A stretch of 64,000 nucleotides of DNA, from assembly GCA_038025085.1 (NCBI GenBank), contig CM076153.1:124001-188000 (forward strand), written 5' to 3'. The notes below the pieces were generated by a model. The model had not been told where the DNA came from and searched no databases. It was given only the letters and a program-made list of their open reading frames with translations. This DNA comes from Tetragonia tetragonoides (taxonomy: Eukaryota > Streptophyta > Magnoliopsida > Caryophyllales > Aizoaceae). This document shows, one piece after another, positions 1-11,373 of this stretch (position 1 is the stretch's first letter; the number at the start of each line of letters is the position of its first letter). The position numbers and the translations under genes were made by a program.

Positions 1-96
1 ATTTTAAATTTAAATAGACACGGACCAGACTTCTTTCTGTGTTAGGGGCACCAGCTGGACAAGTCAATAGTAAAAGGGCACCAATTGGAATTCCCC
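1..96. mobile_element. Right terminal arm of a Mutator-like TIR element (rest lies left of the window)
   Basis: These 96 bases nearly match the right arm of the complete element at 31431-33241, ending in the same GGAATTCCCC. In that element the interior lies to the left of this arm, so the body of this copy lies outside the window. The close match of the two arms suggests one family with fairly recent activity. There are no coding data here. Confidence 0.7.
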
Positions 97-635
97 TTTT
101 TTTTTCCACTTTTCCCCTATAATTTCCTCTGTAGCTCTCTTCGTTACCTTCGTTACTTCATTCTCTCTCTCCATCTCCCTTATCTTCATCCAGCAACAAT
201 GACACACGAAATTAGGGTTTTCATTTTGCTCTCACTAAATTTCTCATTCTCTTGATTTCTTCTGTCTTTTTTTCTGGTTTGATTTTGATTTTCTGATTTA
301 GGGTTTATCCAAGAGGTTAAAAGCTCAAATTGAGTGCTTTCATCAAATTAAAATGGGGCTTTTGGTCGATTTCATGTATGATTGATGGAGAAGCTTTGAT
401 TTTGTTAAAATCAAGAGGATTGAATGTGGATTTGAACGCACACAATCAAGCTTTAATGGGCAATTTGTCACTGCAATTGGTGATATATGGGGCCAATGGG
501 GGTGATTAGAGATAATGGAGATGGAGAAGAATTGGTAGTGATGAAGAACGAAGCTCATGCTTAGTTGTGCAAAAATTGCAGTTCAATGTGCAATCTCTTG
601 TTTTGTTTTTTGTTTTTTTTTTTTCATTTTTTTTT
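97..635. other. Non-coding stretch with CT-rich leader-like sequence
   Basis: No gene is recognised. Bases 130-190 are CT-rich, and two TTAGGGTTT-type motifs (about 212 and 299) resemble the telo-box and CT-rich signature of plant 5' leaders. ATG codons here open only short frames. It could be the leader of a lost gene or random AT-rich sequence. It ends in a T-rich tract beside the next element. Confidence 0.3.
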
Positions 636-1406
636 GGAAAATTAGCTCTAAATAATCCCAATTTTCAACGGTGTGCCAAAAATAATTCCAAATTCAAAAA
701 TCTTTATTATTAGTCCCAAATTTTCACCAATGTGCCCAAACATATCCCACTACGAACACCGTTACACTCCCGTTCAGTAGTTAAATTGGAGACGTTCAAA
801 GGAACGTTGCTATTGATGACTGGACACCATAATAGCCATATCTCTCTCTCCCTAATTTCATCGTAATAGATTGACACATAAATAATAAGTTTGTTTTTAG
901 AAATCCTAAAACTATACTTTTGTTTCTTTCTCTACTCCATCTCATAGAAAAAAGTTTCTCAAACCTACAAGCCCTTCCTAATATTAGTCCAGCCAAAATA
1001 ATGTCATTACTGTAACAAATTGAAGGAGTACATACTTATCCACATAAAAACCGTGCCTTTGATGCGCAAGAGTCCAAAATTGCAAGCTAATGACCAAAAT
1101 TCTGACCTAACCATGACAGTGGTGATCTTGATTTTGTTAGGTGCAGAGGTGAAGTAGAATGGGAGTCGCTATGCCGTATGCTAGGTCATACTTGAATGGA
1201 TCGATGAAGCATTTGCCTTTGTTACCGTCAATTGCTTCTTTTTTTTTTTTTTTTTAATTGCCCACTACTAACGGAGTCTAACAGAGTTAGTAGTGAATTG
1301 GTTTGGGCACACAAATGGAAACTTAGGATTAATAATAGAGATTTTCAAATCTGGGATTATTTTTGGCACACTATTAAAACTTGGGATTATTTAGAGCTAA
1401 TTTTCC
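636..1406. mobile_element. Non-autonomous TIR element, Mutator-like, 771 bp
   Basis: The ends are long imperfect inverted repeats of about 100 bp. The left arm begins GGAAAATTAGCTCTAAATAA and the reverse complement of the right arm begins identically; both arms continue with TCCCAA, a TGTGCCAAAAATAAT motif and a TGTGCCCAAAC motif. The interior has no transposase. The flanks on both sides are T-rich, so the target-site duplication cannot be fixed exactly (seven T's are shared). Long TIRs and no coding capacity suggest a Mutator-type MITE, but this is inference. Confidence 0.75.
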
Positions 1407-2529
1407 TTTTTTTGGCTGTTCTCTCTCGTGATTCGTGACTCTCTTTTTCCTTTTTCATTTTGTATTTTTTTGGGTTATAAGATCATCAATTGTGATGTCT
1501 TGTGATTTGGCTCAAATTTTTTTAAAAAACAATATTCAAATTAATATTTATATATAAGATTAAAAAAAATAAAAAAAAAAATCTGTGTATATTTACGTTG
1601 GTGTGCATAATCTTCATATTTGTACTAATTTTAGTAATTTGTTGAATTTTATTCTTCCATTATAAAGGGATAGAAAAAATAAGGACAAGGAAAAAGATTA
1701 TTTGGTAGCTTGTTAAGAAACTATTCATAAAGAGTAATAAAACATAGATTCCACAAATAAATATGAAAAAATATAATTATTATACTAATGATTTGATAAT
1801 TTAGAAATAGTTCTTCATAAATTAGGCCAAACAACTCCATCAAATGGTTTCTACTTCTAGAAAACACTTTTGTAATGGAGTTGCCAAATACTCACAATTT
1901 CTCAAGAAACAGTTTCTTAGAAATTGTTCTAAAAAAACAGAAACAGTTTTTAAAAAGCTTGGCCAAACGGCCCCTTAATAGTAAGAGTTTTAATTAATTA
2001 CAAACCAAGCATAATTAAGGTTGGTTGGTATGCTATTGCAGTGAATATCGACCACTTGAAAGCAAAATCACATAAGTAGTGCGTGCATTTCAGTAAAAAT
2101 ACAACCTGCTAGTCTGCTACTTCAGCCTACAGCCACTTGAAAGAAAAATCACATAAGTATAATGGCATCTTAATTAATTATTGACATGGTAGAAATCAAT
2201 GAGAATGGTAGAAATCTCATTAGAAATGATCCGATTCATTCGCATAAGAATATTGATTCCCAGGCCATTCAAACCCAATAAGTAAAAGGACAAATAACTC
2301 GGTGGTATAATTAAATTTAATTATCTTACATGTATTGTAGAGCTGATTATCGGGTCGGACCTTCATCCCAAACCCATTCCAAATATGGACGGATTTGGGA
2401 ATGTATTGTCATTGTCACACATCGATCCGGCAAGGCTACAGAAAAGACTGATGCTTTCTGTTAACATTTGAAAGAGATATTTCGTCTTAAGTTCTCTCTG
2501 CTCCCCCCCTCGTTGTCTCTTTTTCAAGG
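1407..2529. other. AT-rich intergenic DNA, possible Tourist-like remnant
   Basis: No gene is seen. Between about 1690 and 1974 there is a loosely palindromic stretch whose right end, GGCCAAACGGCCCC followed by TTA, resembles a PIF/Harbinger terminus (reverse complement GGGGCCGTTTGGCC). The left arm is poorly conserved, so the boundaries are uncertain. The rest is AT-rich with no recognised content. Confidence 0.3.
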
Positions 2530-3056
2530 TAGGGGTGAGTATGGGTGGGTAATCGCCTAAATACTTGGAACTGGTTACTACGAGTCCTGAAATCTGGAAA
2601 TTGGTTATCATGGATCCTGAAATCTGGGAACTGGTACTAGAACAGTCGGGTACCGGTTCCGAGATCAAATACCCATTTCCACTTTTTCATGGACTTTTTT
2701 ATTCTCTTTTTTCCCCAAAACTTAACATTATTTTATACAACTCTCTTTAATAAACCATATATTACTAAAATTCACCTAATATCATTATATTAGAACCCAA
2801 AACGAAAATACAAAAACAATAATTAATAAAACTCAATGCCACATCAAAGTATGAAACTCATGAACTGGATCTTGGAACTGGTTCTGCTGGGTATCCGACG
2901 GGTACCTGATCCCAAAAACTGGTACCCGAAACTGATACCGATTCCAACCAGTTTCGAAATTCTGAAACCAGAACTGATCCCGATGGAACTGGTTCCAAAT
3001 CTGGACCCATCAGATCCTGACCAGATTCAGGTACTTAGTCCCGTTGCTCATCCCTA
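2530..3056. mobile_element. hAT-like palindromic MITE, about 527 bp
   Basis: The left end reads TAGGGGTGAGTATGGG and the reverse complement of the right end reads TAGGGATGAGCAACGGG, a typical short hAT-like terminus. The sub-terminal regions on both sides are filled with repeats of CTGGTTCC, GGTACC and GATCC-type motifs that can pair with each other. No transposase is present. A clear 8-bp target duplication is not visible (TTTCAAGG against AATGGGGG), so the copy is old or the ends are slightly misplaced. Confidence 0.6.
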
Positions 3057-4136
3057 AATGGGGGTGCCTGCCTCTGCTTGGCTTGTAGCTGTAGCCCCAG
3101 CAATCATCTATCAATAATAATGTCCTCTCCTTTTCCTTTTCTTGAGGGAGTGGGGGTGGACGCTTCACATGAGAAACTTTCACATACGCAATTCCTCACC
3201 AAGTCCAAATAGATTGCACAAGACTTGGAAATGTGTTATTTTCTACTTATAGTACTTGAATTAAGAGAGAACTCTAGGGTACGAGGACGGACTCTATTTT
3301 ATTCACATATGAGTTAGGATATCGTATATAGTACATGAAGAATTTGAGTTGTTTGAGATCACTTAGTTGTTTGACCGAGTCAATATGCCAATTTTTGGTG
3401 TTTGATAACCTTTTTTTTTGCTAGTCAAAAAGAGAGTGCAAGTGAACATGGACCGAGACACCCCTGCTACATCATGTTTGGACTCTCGTGTTCAACATCA
3501 AACATATCATACTAACTGAACAACCAGCTTAAGCACTGACCCGTCAATATAGCACCAACAAATGGCTAGTACAGTTCCTAAAAGTCAACATACACAAGAC
3601 ATGAGGAGAATGTGGATTCAAACCCATAACTTTGCTTTACTAAACCGCTTAGGAGTAATGTTAAGCAATCTTTTGAATTAGCCTTGTGCATCAAAAAAGC
3701 TAATTTGAAAAGGCTCATATTTGGAGCATTTGCAAGTTAATTGTTTGAGTATTAGGAGTCAATTAAATGACCATTTTGTCCAATATACTGAAGGTAAATT
3801 TACTATGATTGTCATCCTTTTATTACTTTTTTTCATCTTTAAATGTAAAATTGCAATGACTATTTTGTCAATGCCTCTTGTCTAAGCATTTTCTTTCTAG
3901 GTGTGCTCTTCATTATTATTAATACTATTTTAGTTGTATTTTTTTTTATATTTAGAAAACATACAAAGATAATACTTATATAAGGAGGTGTCTACATCAT
4001 CAAGCAATCAACATTTGCAAACGTTGTATATATTCAACAAAACCGAGACTCTAAGTGATACATTTCATTACACTTATTTATCTTCTTTCGGTAAAAGAAT
4101 TTTAAATTCTTTTTGGATGTATTATTGAAACTTTTT
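3057..4136. other. Intergenic DNA, nothing recognised
   Basis: AT-rich sequence with no long open frame, no RNA gene and no clear repeat boundaries. I see nothing to annotate. Confidence 0.5.
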
Positions 4137-4262
4137 ATTATATTTTAGATAACATGGGTATTCAAGCTTTGCTTGACTAATGTCACGAGCCTGAAGTTAA
4201 CTATCAGGAAAATCTCCACTGGCCCTGAATGGACTCGAACTTCGAACCTCTGAATTATTGAG
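4137..4262 (-). mobile_element. Truncated tRNA-derived SINE (same family as 16013-16184)
   Basis: Read on the minus strand, it contains a polymerase III B-box-like GTTCGAGTCC, then body sequence matching the better-preserved copy at 16013-16184 (ATTTTCCTG, GTTAACTTCAGG, AGTCAAGC, AAGCTTG) and a tail near TTATCTAAAATATAA. The A-box half is missing or too diverged to see. No coding potential. Degeneracy suggests this is the older of the two copies. Confidence 0.6.
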
Positions 4263-5582
4263 TAATAATTTGACATTGTTATTTCATAGACAATACAATG
4301 ATAAAAATAAATTGAACTCATGCCCTTAATTATCATTTTATTCAACTAAACATTTCTGCACAAACAACTAAGGCAACCGACTAGTCAAAACTGCTAACAG
4401 CTGTGCAATCGGCTAACATCTAACAACTATTGCCAAACAGGGTTATAAAATGGTGGAATCAAATTTTATTTTATTTTTGTGGGGGTGGGGGGAGGAACCG
4501 GCGGCTTTGGAGTTTCCTCCTTCAAGAAAATCGTTAAGAACTAGAGTAGTAATGGCAAGTGTTGATGTTGAATTACTTGGTATCTATGGTTCTGAGGTTT
4601 CATCCTTGAGCAAAATCCCATGGCCCAGTGTAATATTGTTTGAGCTTGGTCCTCTCTCGCTTTCTCAAGACTCATCAGGAGACACTCCTAAGAAAAAGTC
4701 CAAAAGGTGAAGATGAAAAAAAAAAAAGTTGAAAAAAATAGCAAAATGAGGAAAAGCAAATAAAAAAAAAGTACAAAATTTTCATCAAAAAATACGTTTA
4801 ACACCGATTTAGCCATTTAGGTGTATATGTGTGACCAGCGTGAGTTAACTATTTTTTAAATACCTTATGATGGTCGGAGATATTTAAATATTCGTAGGGG
4901 GTTCATTTAGAATACCAATTTCTTTGAATGTGGTCTATTAATAAGTAGTCATGCATTGTTATGCAAGAAACAAATCTTTTTCCCCTCAAATAAAAGAAAG
5001 AAAGAAACCAATCTTTATGTAGTGCTTGATCGACAAGCTGCTGTGAGCATTTAAGGACTTTAGCTCAAAGATTAAACAGATAGAAATCAATTATCAAAAA
5101 AAAAGAGATTAAACAGAAATCTAAGAAACATGTAAAGATGTAAAGCTAGCACAGGCTCTATCAGTATCGACTGTATCGTAGCTTCATATTTCAGTATTAT
5201 TATGTCACTCTTATACATCTGAGGCATATACAAGGGGATCATCAGGATTTGGATTTGTCAATAGCGAGCAGAGCAGCACCTGGCTCAATTCAACAAAGAT
5301 TATTATAAATTAGAATCACATAGAGAGAAGAATGAGAATGAAATAAAAAAAAGACAGTACGTCTACGTGGTGGGTGTAGCACAAACCTCGACCGGCTGAT
5401 GATAACAATAATCTGCTTTGTTTGTTTATTTATTTAATGAATAAAAATACTAAAGTAATAAAAATGTCTGTGTAGTGTCTAGTGTATGGAAAATACTAAA
5501 GTAATAAAAGAAAAAAAGAAAACTGTGATACATCCAAATATCCAATCCAAGCGAGGGCGAAGATAGAAGAAGGTGAACCATT

Positions 5583-5649
<67 letters not shown>

Positions 5650-7007
5650 CTGTATGTTGTATACATGTATGATCGTCTCCATGTCGTCGTTTGTTTCTTT
5701 ATTTGATTTGATTTGATTTGATTTGATTTTGATTTGATTTGGTTTGATTTGATTGATTTCTGCAAACCATAACAAACCCCGTATGTGTAATACAATACAA
5801 TACAATACAATACAATACAATACCACTCCTTGATTTGGCTGATTCAATCCTCATCTGGTTTCGGCTTTGATTAGGTAACTTTAATTTGCCACACTATATA
5901 TACCTAATTCTAATCTAATCTAATCAAATCATTACAGTTTTCAATTCAATTTTGTTTCTGTTGGTTAATTATTTGTTCAATCCTACAAATTTATTATGCA
6001 TCTTATTACCACCATTTGGCTGCCTCATTATACTTCATTCAATCAAATATTGCATCCTGTTTGTCCCTTTTCTTACTCATCTTGATTGGCATTGATTTGG
6101 GGTAGAGGTTTTTAGTATGAGTATAAATGTGTTTATTTACTCCTGCAGCAACAATTTTAAAAATGTTTATATATGGAAACTCAAACTTCAACATTCTTTA
6201 ATTTTCTGTTTTTGTATCGTTTTACATGTCTGCTATGGACTATTTATTCTCTTTTCTTTCATTGTTTTTTACATCAAAGTCGTATGTGCTGCGGTAATCT
6301 GATAGTTGTAACGGAGTCTGGGATTCTCCTGTCTGGGACCTCAAACCTAACTTGGGTTGCATTTTACTGTATATATCCCTCCAAACCCTTCAATCATGGA
6401 TACTGATCATAACATATTTGCCTGCATTTGTTACTGTGTATAGAATATCCTTAATACTATGCTCAGCCTCGACCAAAACAAAAAAAAACTTATCCAGGGA
6501 AAAAAAAAAAAAAAAAAAAAGGTACCGCCTTTATTGACTTTTTAGTTGTTCTTTGCTATAGATTCTGGACATTACCTAGTGAAAGAAGTTGGAAATTGAG
6601 AAACCTTTACTCTCTCCTTTAACTTTCAGTGGCTGACCTTCCCAGTTCCTGTAGACAAGATGAGATGTGTCCGTTACATGCCTTTGATAGATAACTGCTC
6701 ATTTCTTCCTTGAGCATGTTGACTCTTAACACTATTTAGTCTAGATATTTCATTTTAGTGTTAAACGTTTGTGCCTGATCAAGAGAAATGCTCAAGCCTC
6801 CCACATTTCTCTCTTTGGGTCTCTCCTCCTTCATCCAGTTATTTTATCTGATCTGTCCATCGACAAATGATCTGCTATAGTCAAGTTGTGCAATGACTGC
6901 AATCTGCTCCATCCATACCTGCTTCCATATGCTGGAAAGCTTAAATATTCGATTTGTCTGACCCATGAAGTGTATGTGCAGCAGGTGATATCTATCAATA
7001 GCTGAAA
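4263..7007. other. Upstream region of the CML gene, with microsatellites
   Basis: No second gene is supported. From about 5480 on, the sequence holds simple repeats (annotated separately) and then AT-rich DNA with T-rich runs that may include the promoter, 5' UTR and a 5' UTR intron of the gene starting at 7008. A possible 3' splice site (TGTGCAG, near 6981) lies shortly before the start codon. The transcription start cannot be placed from sequence alone. Confidence 0.4.
5579..5820. repeat. Compound microsatellite: (CT)n, (GATTT)n, (ACAAT)n
   Basis: Three simple repeats lie within 250 bases: an interrupted CT tract (about 5583-5650), a GATTT-type pentanucleotide tract (about 5700-5755) and an ACAAT tract (about 5789-5822). 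The GA-rich open frame across it on the minus strand is a by-product of the repeat. It lies about 1.2 kb upstream of the CML start codon and could mark the 5' leader or promoter. Confidence 0.9.
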
Positions 7008-9054
7008 ATGGAAGGTACACTTGGGAAAGTTGAATCGCCTACGAAGGGTTATTTACCAGAAACAAAGCTTGAAGCCAAAATGGTTGAAGCTATGCAGAAG
7101 AGGGCTTCTAAAGGAACGGCAATGAAATCATTCAACACCATTATCCTGAAATTCCCGAAAATTGATGAGAGCTTCAGGAAATGCAAAGCAATTTTTGAAG
7201 AATTTGGTATGTAGTCTGTATTTAGTAATGGGAGTACTCCAGCTTTGTAATAAGGACCTTATATGCGTTATTCTGTTGTTCACACTTCACACACACCAGA
7301 CACATACTCTCATTCTCCTCTTCTTAGGAGGGGAGAAACTACAAAGGTATTGTGCGGGCTTGTTGATTTCATCTCTTCTTCAAATTCTCCTTTTATGTTC
7401 CTTCAAATAGGCTACCTATATGTTTCACTGTTCATTTCCTCACAGCTTCGTCTATCTTAGAGATTCTTTTTTCCTGTCCACATTCCCCACTTAGCCAAAT
7501 GTCGATATCGTTGTCTATTTTTTGGTTATTTAATTTTTAGTGCCTGCTGCAACACCTGATGGTTGTACTTCTTTGCAGATGAGGATAAAAATGGCATGAT
7601 AGATCATGATGAGCTGAAACACTGCTTCCGCAAACTGGAAGTGTCTTTCACAGAGGAAGAGATTAATGATCTCTTCCAGGCATGCGATATCAATGAGGAC
7701 ATGGGAATGAAGTTCAATGAATTCATAGTGCTTCTATGTCTCGTGTATCTTCTTCAGGAGGATCAAACATCTAATGAAGCCGTATCCATATATATACTTA
7801 TTACTGGTGCATTTGTTTAATACCCCACCACTCTCTTCTTCCTCCTGTCAAAAGCAAAAGGGGGAAAGACGAGGCAAGCTTATTGTTTATAGGCTCTTAC
7901 ATGTTCATCACCTGCTTGTCACAATTGAAGATTCATGTAACCTTGATCCTACTTGTGGAATTTCCTTGATACATATCCTTAATTATCTTAGAAATCTCGG
8001 ATGGGGTTGCCAAATCTGGAGGTGACATTCGAAACTTTGGTTGATGCATTTGCTTTTTTGGACAAAAATAAGGATGGATATGTTAGCAAGACTGAGATGA
8101 TTCATGCAATAAATGAAACTACTAGCGGGGAACGTTCTTCGGGACGAATAGCAATGAAGAGATTCGGTTAGTTCCTCTCTTTTTCGCTAGCATATGTTAT
8201 ATGTGTGAGGGGTGTTTTTCTTTCTTTCTTTTTTGTTTTTCTTCATGTGTGTATGTCAGGGTCTTTGATGATGAGTCTTTGCATTTTCTTATATGTACGT
8301 TCTGTCATTCAAATTAGATTTAATGGACCTTAGGCAAGATTATGAAGACTGACATTCTCTTAAACTGGGAGATTAATCATTTACAAAGATTCTGACATAA
8401 GAATTTGGTACAAGTTTTATCGATTTGATTAAAATTTCTGTTCCATGTCTTTTCCTCCACAAAAATATCTCAACTTCTCTAAGGTCCTGTCATGGACTCG
8501 TGGTTGTGATTTGGTTTGTTAAGGATTCTAAAAAGATCTTATCCATTCTTGGTCTAATTTGAAGTGTCAAAGTTTACTTTCATGTCCTAGTGTCTTGTTC
8601 TTTCCTACCTTGGTAAATGGTAAATTAAAGTCCATTTGATTACAAAAGAGACGAGTGTGAGCTCAAAGTACGTACACGAAATAGAGACAAAGCTCAATAC
8701 ACCGATGAAGCTAACTGTTTCGTGAACTAGCGTCAGATGATTAAATTGGATTGCTTTGATAAAGTCGTAATAACATGGTTAAAAGAGGAAGAAGGTACAT
8801 CTTGGGGCATGGAGATGAAGTTTGCTGTGCACCATTTGCTAAGCAAATGAACTCCCTCTAGCAGAAAAGTTTGTTTGTTGTTTCTAGAGTTTCAGTCAGA
8901 ACAGCTGTAACATTTTTCATGTACTATTGCAGAAGAGATGGACTGGGATAAAAATGGAATGGTAAACTTTAAGGAATTTCTATTTGCTTTCACTCGTTGG
9001 GTTGGTATTGATGAAGCTGATGATGATGAGGAAGAGGGTGAAACAGGAGCTTAA
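7008..9054 (+). CDS. CML21: EF-hand calcium-binding protein, CML21/CML22 type
   Basis: Probable calmodulin-like calcium sensor. Coding exons are 7008-7206, 7579-7781, 7992-8166 and 8933-9054; the frames join exactly to give 232 residues and a stop at 9052-9054. The N-terminal part (ETKLEAKMVEAMQKRA, then MKSFN and FPKID) is typical of the plant CML21/22 branch. Four EF-hand loops are visible: DEDKNGMIDHDE, DINEDMGMKFNE (non-canonical, Met instead of Gly at loop position 6), DKNKDGYVSKTE and DWDKNGMVNFKE. The loop-2 region runs into a hydrophobic stretch (FIVLLCLVYLL). The C-terminus is acidic (DDDEEEGE). Loops 1, 3 and 4 should bind calcium; loop 2 probably binds poorly. Targets are unknown. 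The symbol is by family resemblance; CML22 is the alternative. It stands alone, followed by the convergent KH gene. Confidence 0.93.
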
Positions 9055-9929
9055 TCACTTCCCCTTGTTTCTCTAAATGTGACTATAGCAGCAATAGCGA
9101 GTAGTTCAGCTGAAATGGTGGACTGCTACTTTCGCCCGGAGTATTGTTTTGACAGGATTCTTGAATTGCTGTAGTGCTGTCACTGGTTGATGTTGCTCAT
9201 GTAGCAATGTAAATAGCCTCTTGTTGGGAATGGTGTGGCTTCATTAAAAGTGAAGCTTCAGTTGTTTTGCCTTTGCATGTCTGACACTCCGTATTGTCTA
9301 GCTTCGGTTGCTAAAGATATTTCTCTGGATTTCGGTTTTACAATTTTGTTTTTTTTTTCCCTATTGGATTTTGCTTTTACTTGTCTGTACGAAACCACGA
9401 ATAGCAAGTGCAGACAAAACATTGGTGATAGCTTGATTGTCAGTTTTTAAGTCACTAATGTGCCGTTACTGAAATATGACCATTCGATAATCAATACCTT
9501 ATGAACGAAGTTGCCATTACCATTACCAAGATCGAAATAAATAAATAAGGGAAGAAATTGTCATTACCACTAGGTTCACTATTGGTCTCATTTGAAAATA
9601 TATGTTCAAATTTTTTAGTGACTGTAGATATAATTATAAAATTATTTCATAATTATAGTGATGAGTATCCACCTAGAGAGGATCGAAATACAAATAAGTT
9701 GTGGAGAGCAGATCTCAAGTGTTTCTATTGTACTTCTAGTTTGTGATAATGGTGTACCTAATAAATCACATGCACTTCATCCTACTATGATCAATGATCG
9801 TCATAGTGAACTAAACATGGATCACTGTTTAGATTAGTGTTTATAACAAGATTTGACTGTTTTTTTTGATCGCAAGATTTGACTGTTTAGATTAGTGTTT
9901 ATAACAAGATTTGCTCTTCTCCAATATAT
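9055..9929. other. 3' UTR of the CML gene and downstream DNA
   Basis: The first 250-350 bases are probably 3' UTR. T-rich sequence follows, then AT-rich intergenic DNA with a short direct duplication of the phrase AAGATTTGACTGTTTAGATT (about 9847-9900). No gene is seen. Confidence 0.4.
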
Positions 9930-10352
9930 AATAAAACCTCTATATAATGTCGGGACAACGTAATTTTATTAGTTTAGAGAGATATTATTTAATCGATAAA
10001 TTAATAATTTATTAATTTAAAGAGAGTTGCATCAATATAACGAACCTGCATTATTCTTAGGGTAAATTACATTGAAGTATATTGAGGTTTAGCGAAATTG
10101 CAGAGAGGTATACCCACGTTTGAATAAATACACTGAGGTATACTCTTGACCTCTTTTTTACCGTTGACCAAAGTCAAATTGACTTTTGCATAGGACCTTA
10201 AATTTATATGAGGATCTTACGAAAAATTATTATCTTATTATTTTATTGAAATTATTAATTTAGACCCTAGGCCAGAGTCGAAACTGAGCAAAACTATTAT
10301 ATTAGAGAGATTATTAATTTATCGAGTATTAATTTATAAAGGTTCTACTGTA
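9930..10352. mobile_element. AT-rich terminal-inverted-repeat element with a foreign middle segment
   Basis: The left arm (TAAAACCTCTATATAATG, with ATCGATAAATTAATAATTTA further in) and the reverse complement of the right arm (TACAGTAGAACCTTTATAAA, with CGATAAATTAATAATCTC) are imperfect inverted repeats. Between about 10060 and 10205 lies unrelated sequence (GGGTAAATTACATTGAAGTATATTG...) with its own internal near-repeats of GAGGTATAC. This suggests a MITE interrupted by another repeat. The family is not identified. Confidence 0.45.
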
Positions 10353-11373
10353 CGTACATGTATTTTTTTTAAAAGATCTTGTGTAAGGCTCTGATTGATT
10401 CACCTTAATTTTACTTAAATTCAGTTCAGTCCAGTCCAGTTTATATGTAACTTTATTACTTATATAACTTTTTAGTCCGAAATAATTTCATGATGAAATT
10501 TATGTCATCGGAAAGATCTCAAAGCATACTTTCAAATGAGTCCAATATTGACTATGTTTGGACGAATTTTAAATAGTTAACGATCGAGTTCAAAAAATCA
10601 GTTCAGTTCAGTCAATTCATGACGTTTTATGGCTTCACCTTGCTTTCCCATGTTACCTTCAACACAAACCTCTTGCAAGGAAAGACACTCCTGAGCACTT
10701 CCGCTTTGTTACATACACAAATCTTGATTTCTTCAGGTTCTACTCAAGTAAGTATATGAACGGAAAAATGGAAACGCAAACGCCTACACAGCAGGGCACA
10801 CATCAACCCGCATAATCCACATCAATCTTGAAGACAGGCCTCTAAGAAGCAAGGTGCAAATGTTAGATTAGCAGGGGGAATGAAGACCTGAATATCAACT
10901 CAAGGAAAAGATCAAACACAAAGAATGACATATACCAAATCTCAGTCTACACCTGCTAATAGACATTCAAAGCCCATAGAATGGATAGCAATAATTGTCT
11001 TGTCCCCCACACTGTATGCACACCATATTATAAACACTAAAATCACCCTACCAAAACTTTCAATCTCATAAAATAGCCAATAATACAAGAGACTAAAGGC
11101 AGATTACCAACTAGCCTAGATCAACATACAAACGCAAGCCCTCTGAACTCAAATGGTCATTTAGGTATAAGCTATTACCACCTCAACCACCCAGAATAGA
11201 TGCCAAACAGCTTGGTGCACAAACAAAATTAGAACCGGCAAACTAACTGTGCCAGTGCCCCGATGACAGTTGGGACTTGAGAAGCACTGTGGCTGGTACA
11301 TCAACTGATCAACATCAGTACGTCCAATTAATCTTCATAGCTAGTATCCTCCAGAATCCCACAACGAAATGTA
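10353..11373. other. Intergenic DNA and probable 3' UTR of the KH gene
   Basis: This region lies between the convergent CML and KH genes. The part next to 11373 is likely the 3' UTR of the minus-strand KH gene, which could be several hundred bases long. No additional open frame is convincing. Confidence 0.4.

Noticed and set aside
5479..5847. Two overlapping minus-strand frames of 104 and 122 codons
   Set aside because: Most of the residues come from (CT)n, (GATTT)n and (ACAAT)n simple repeats; no domain and no codon signal.
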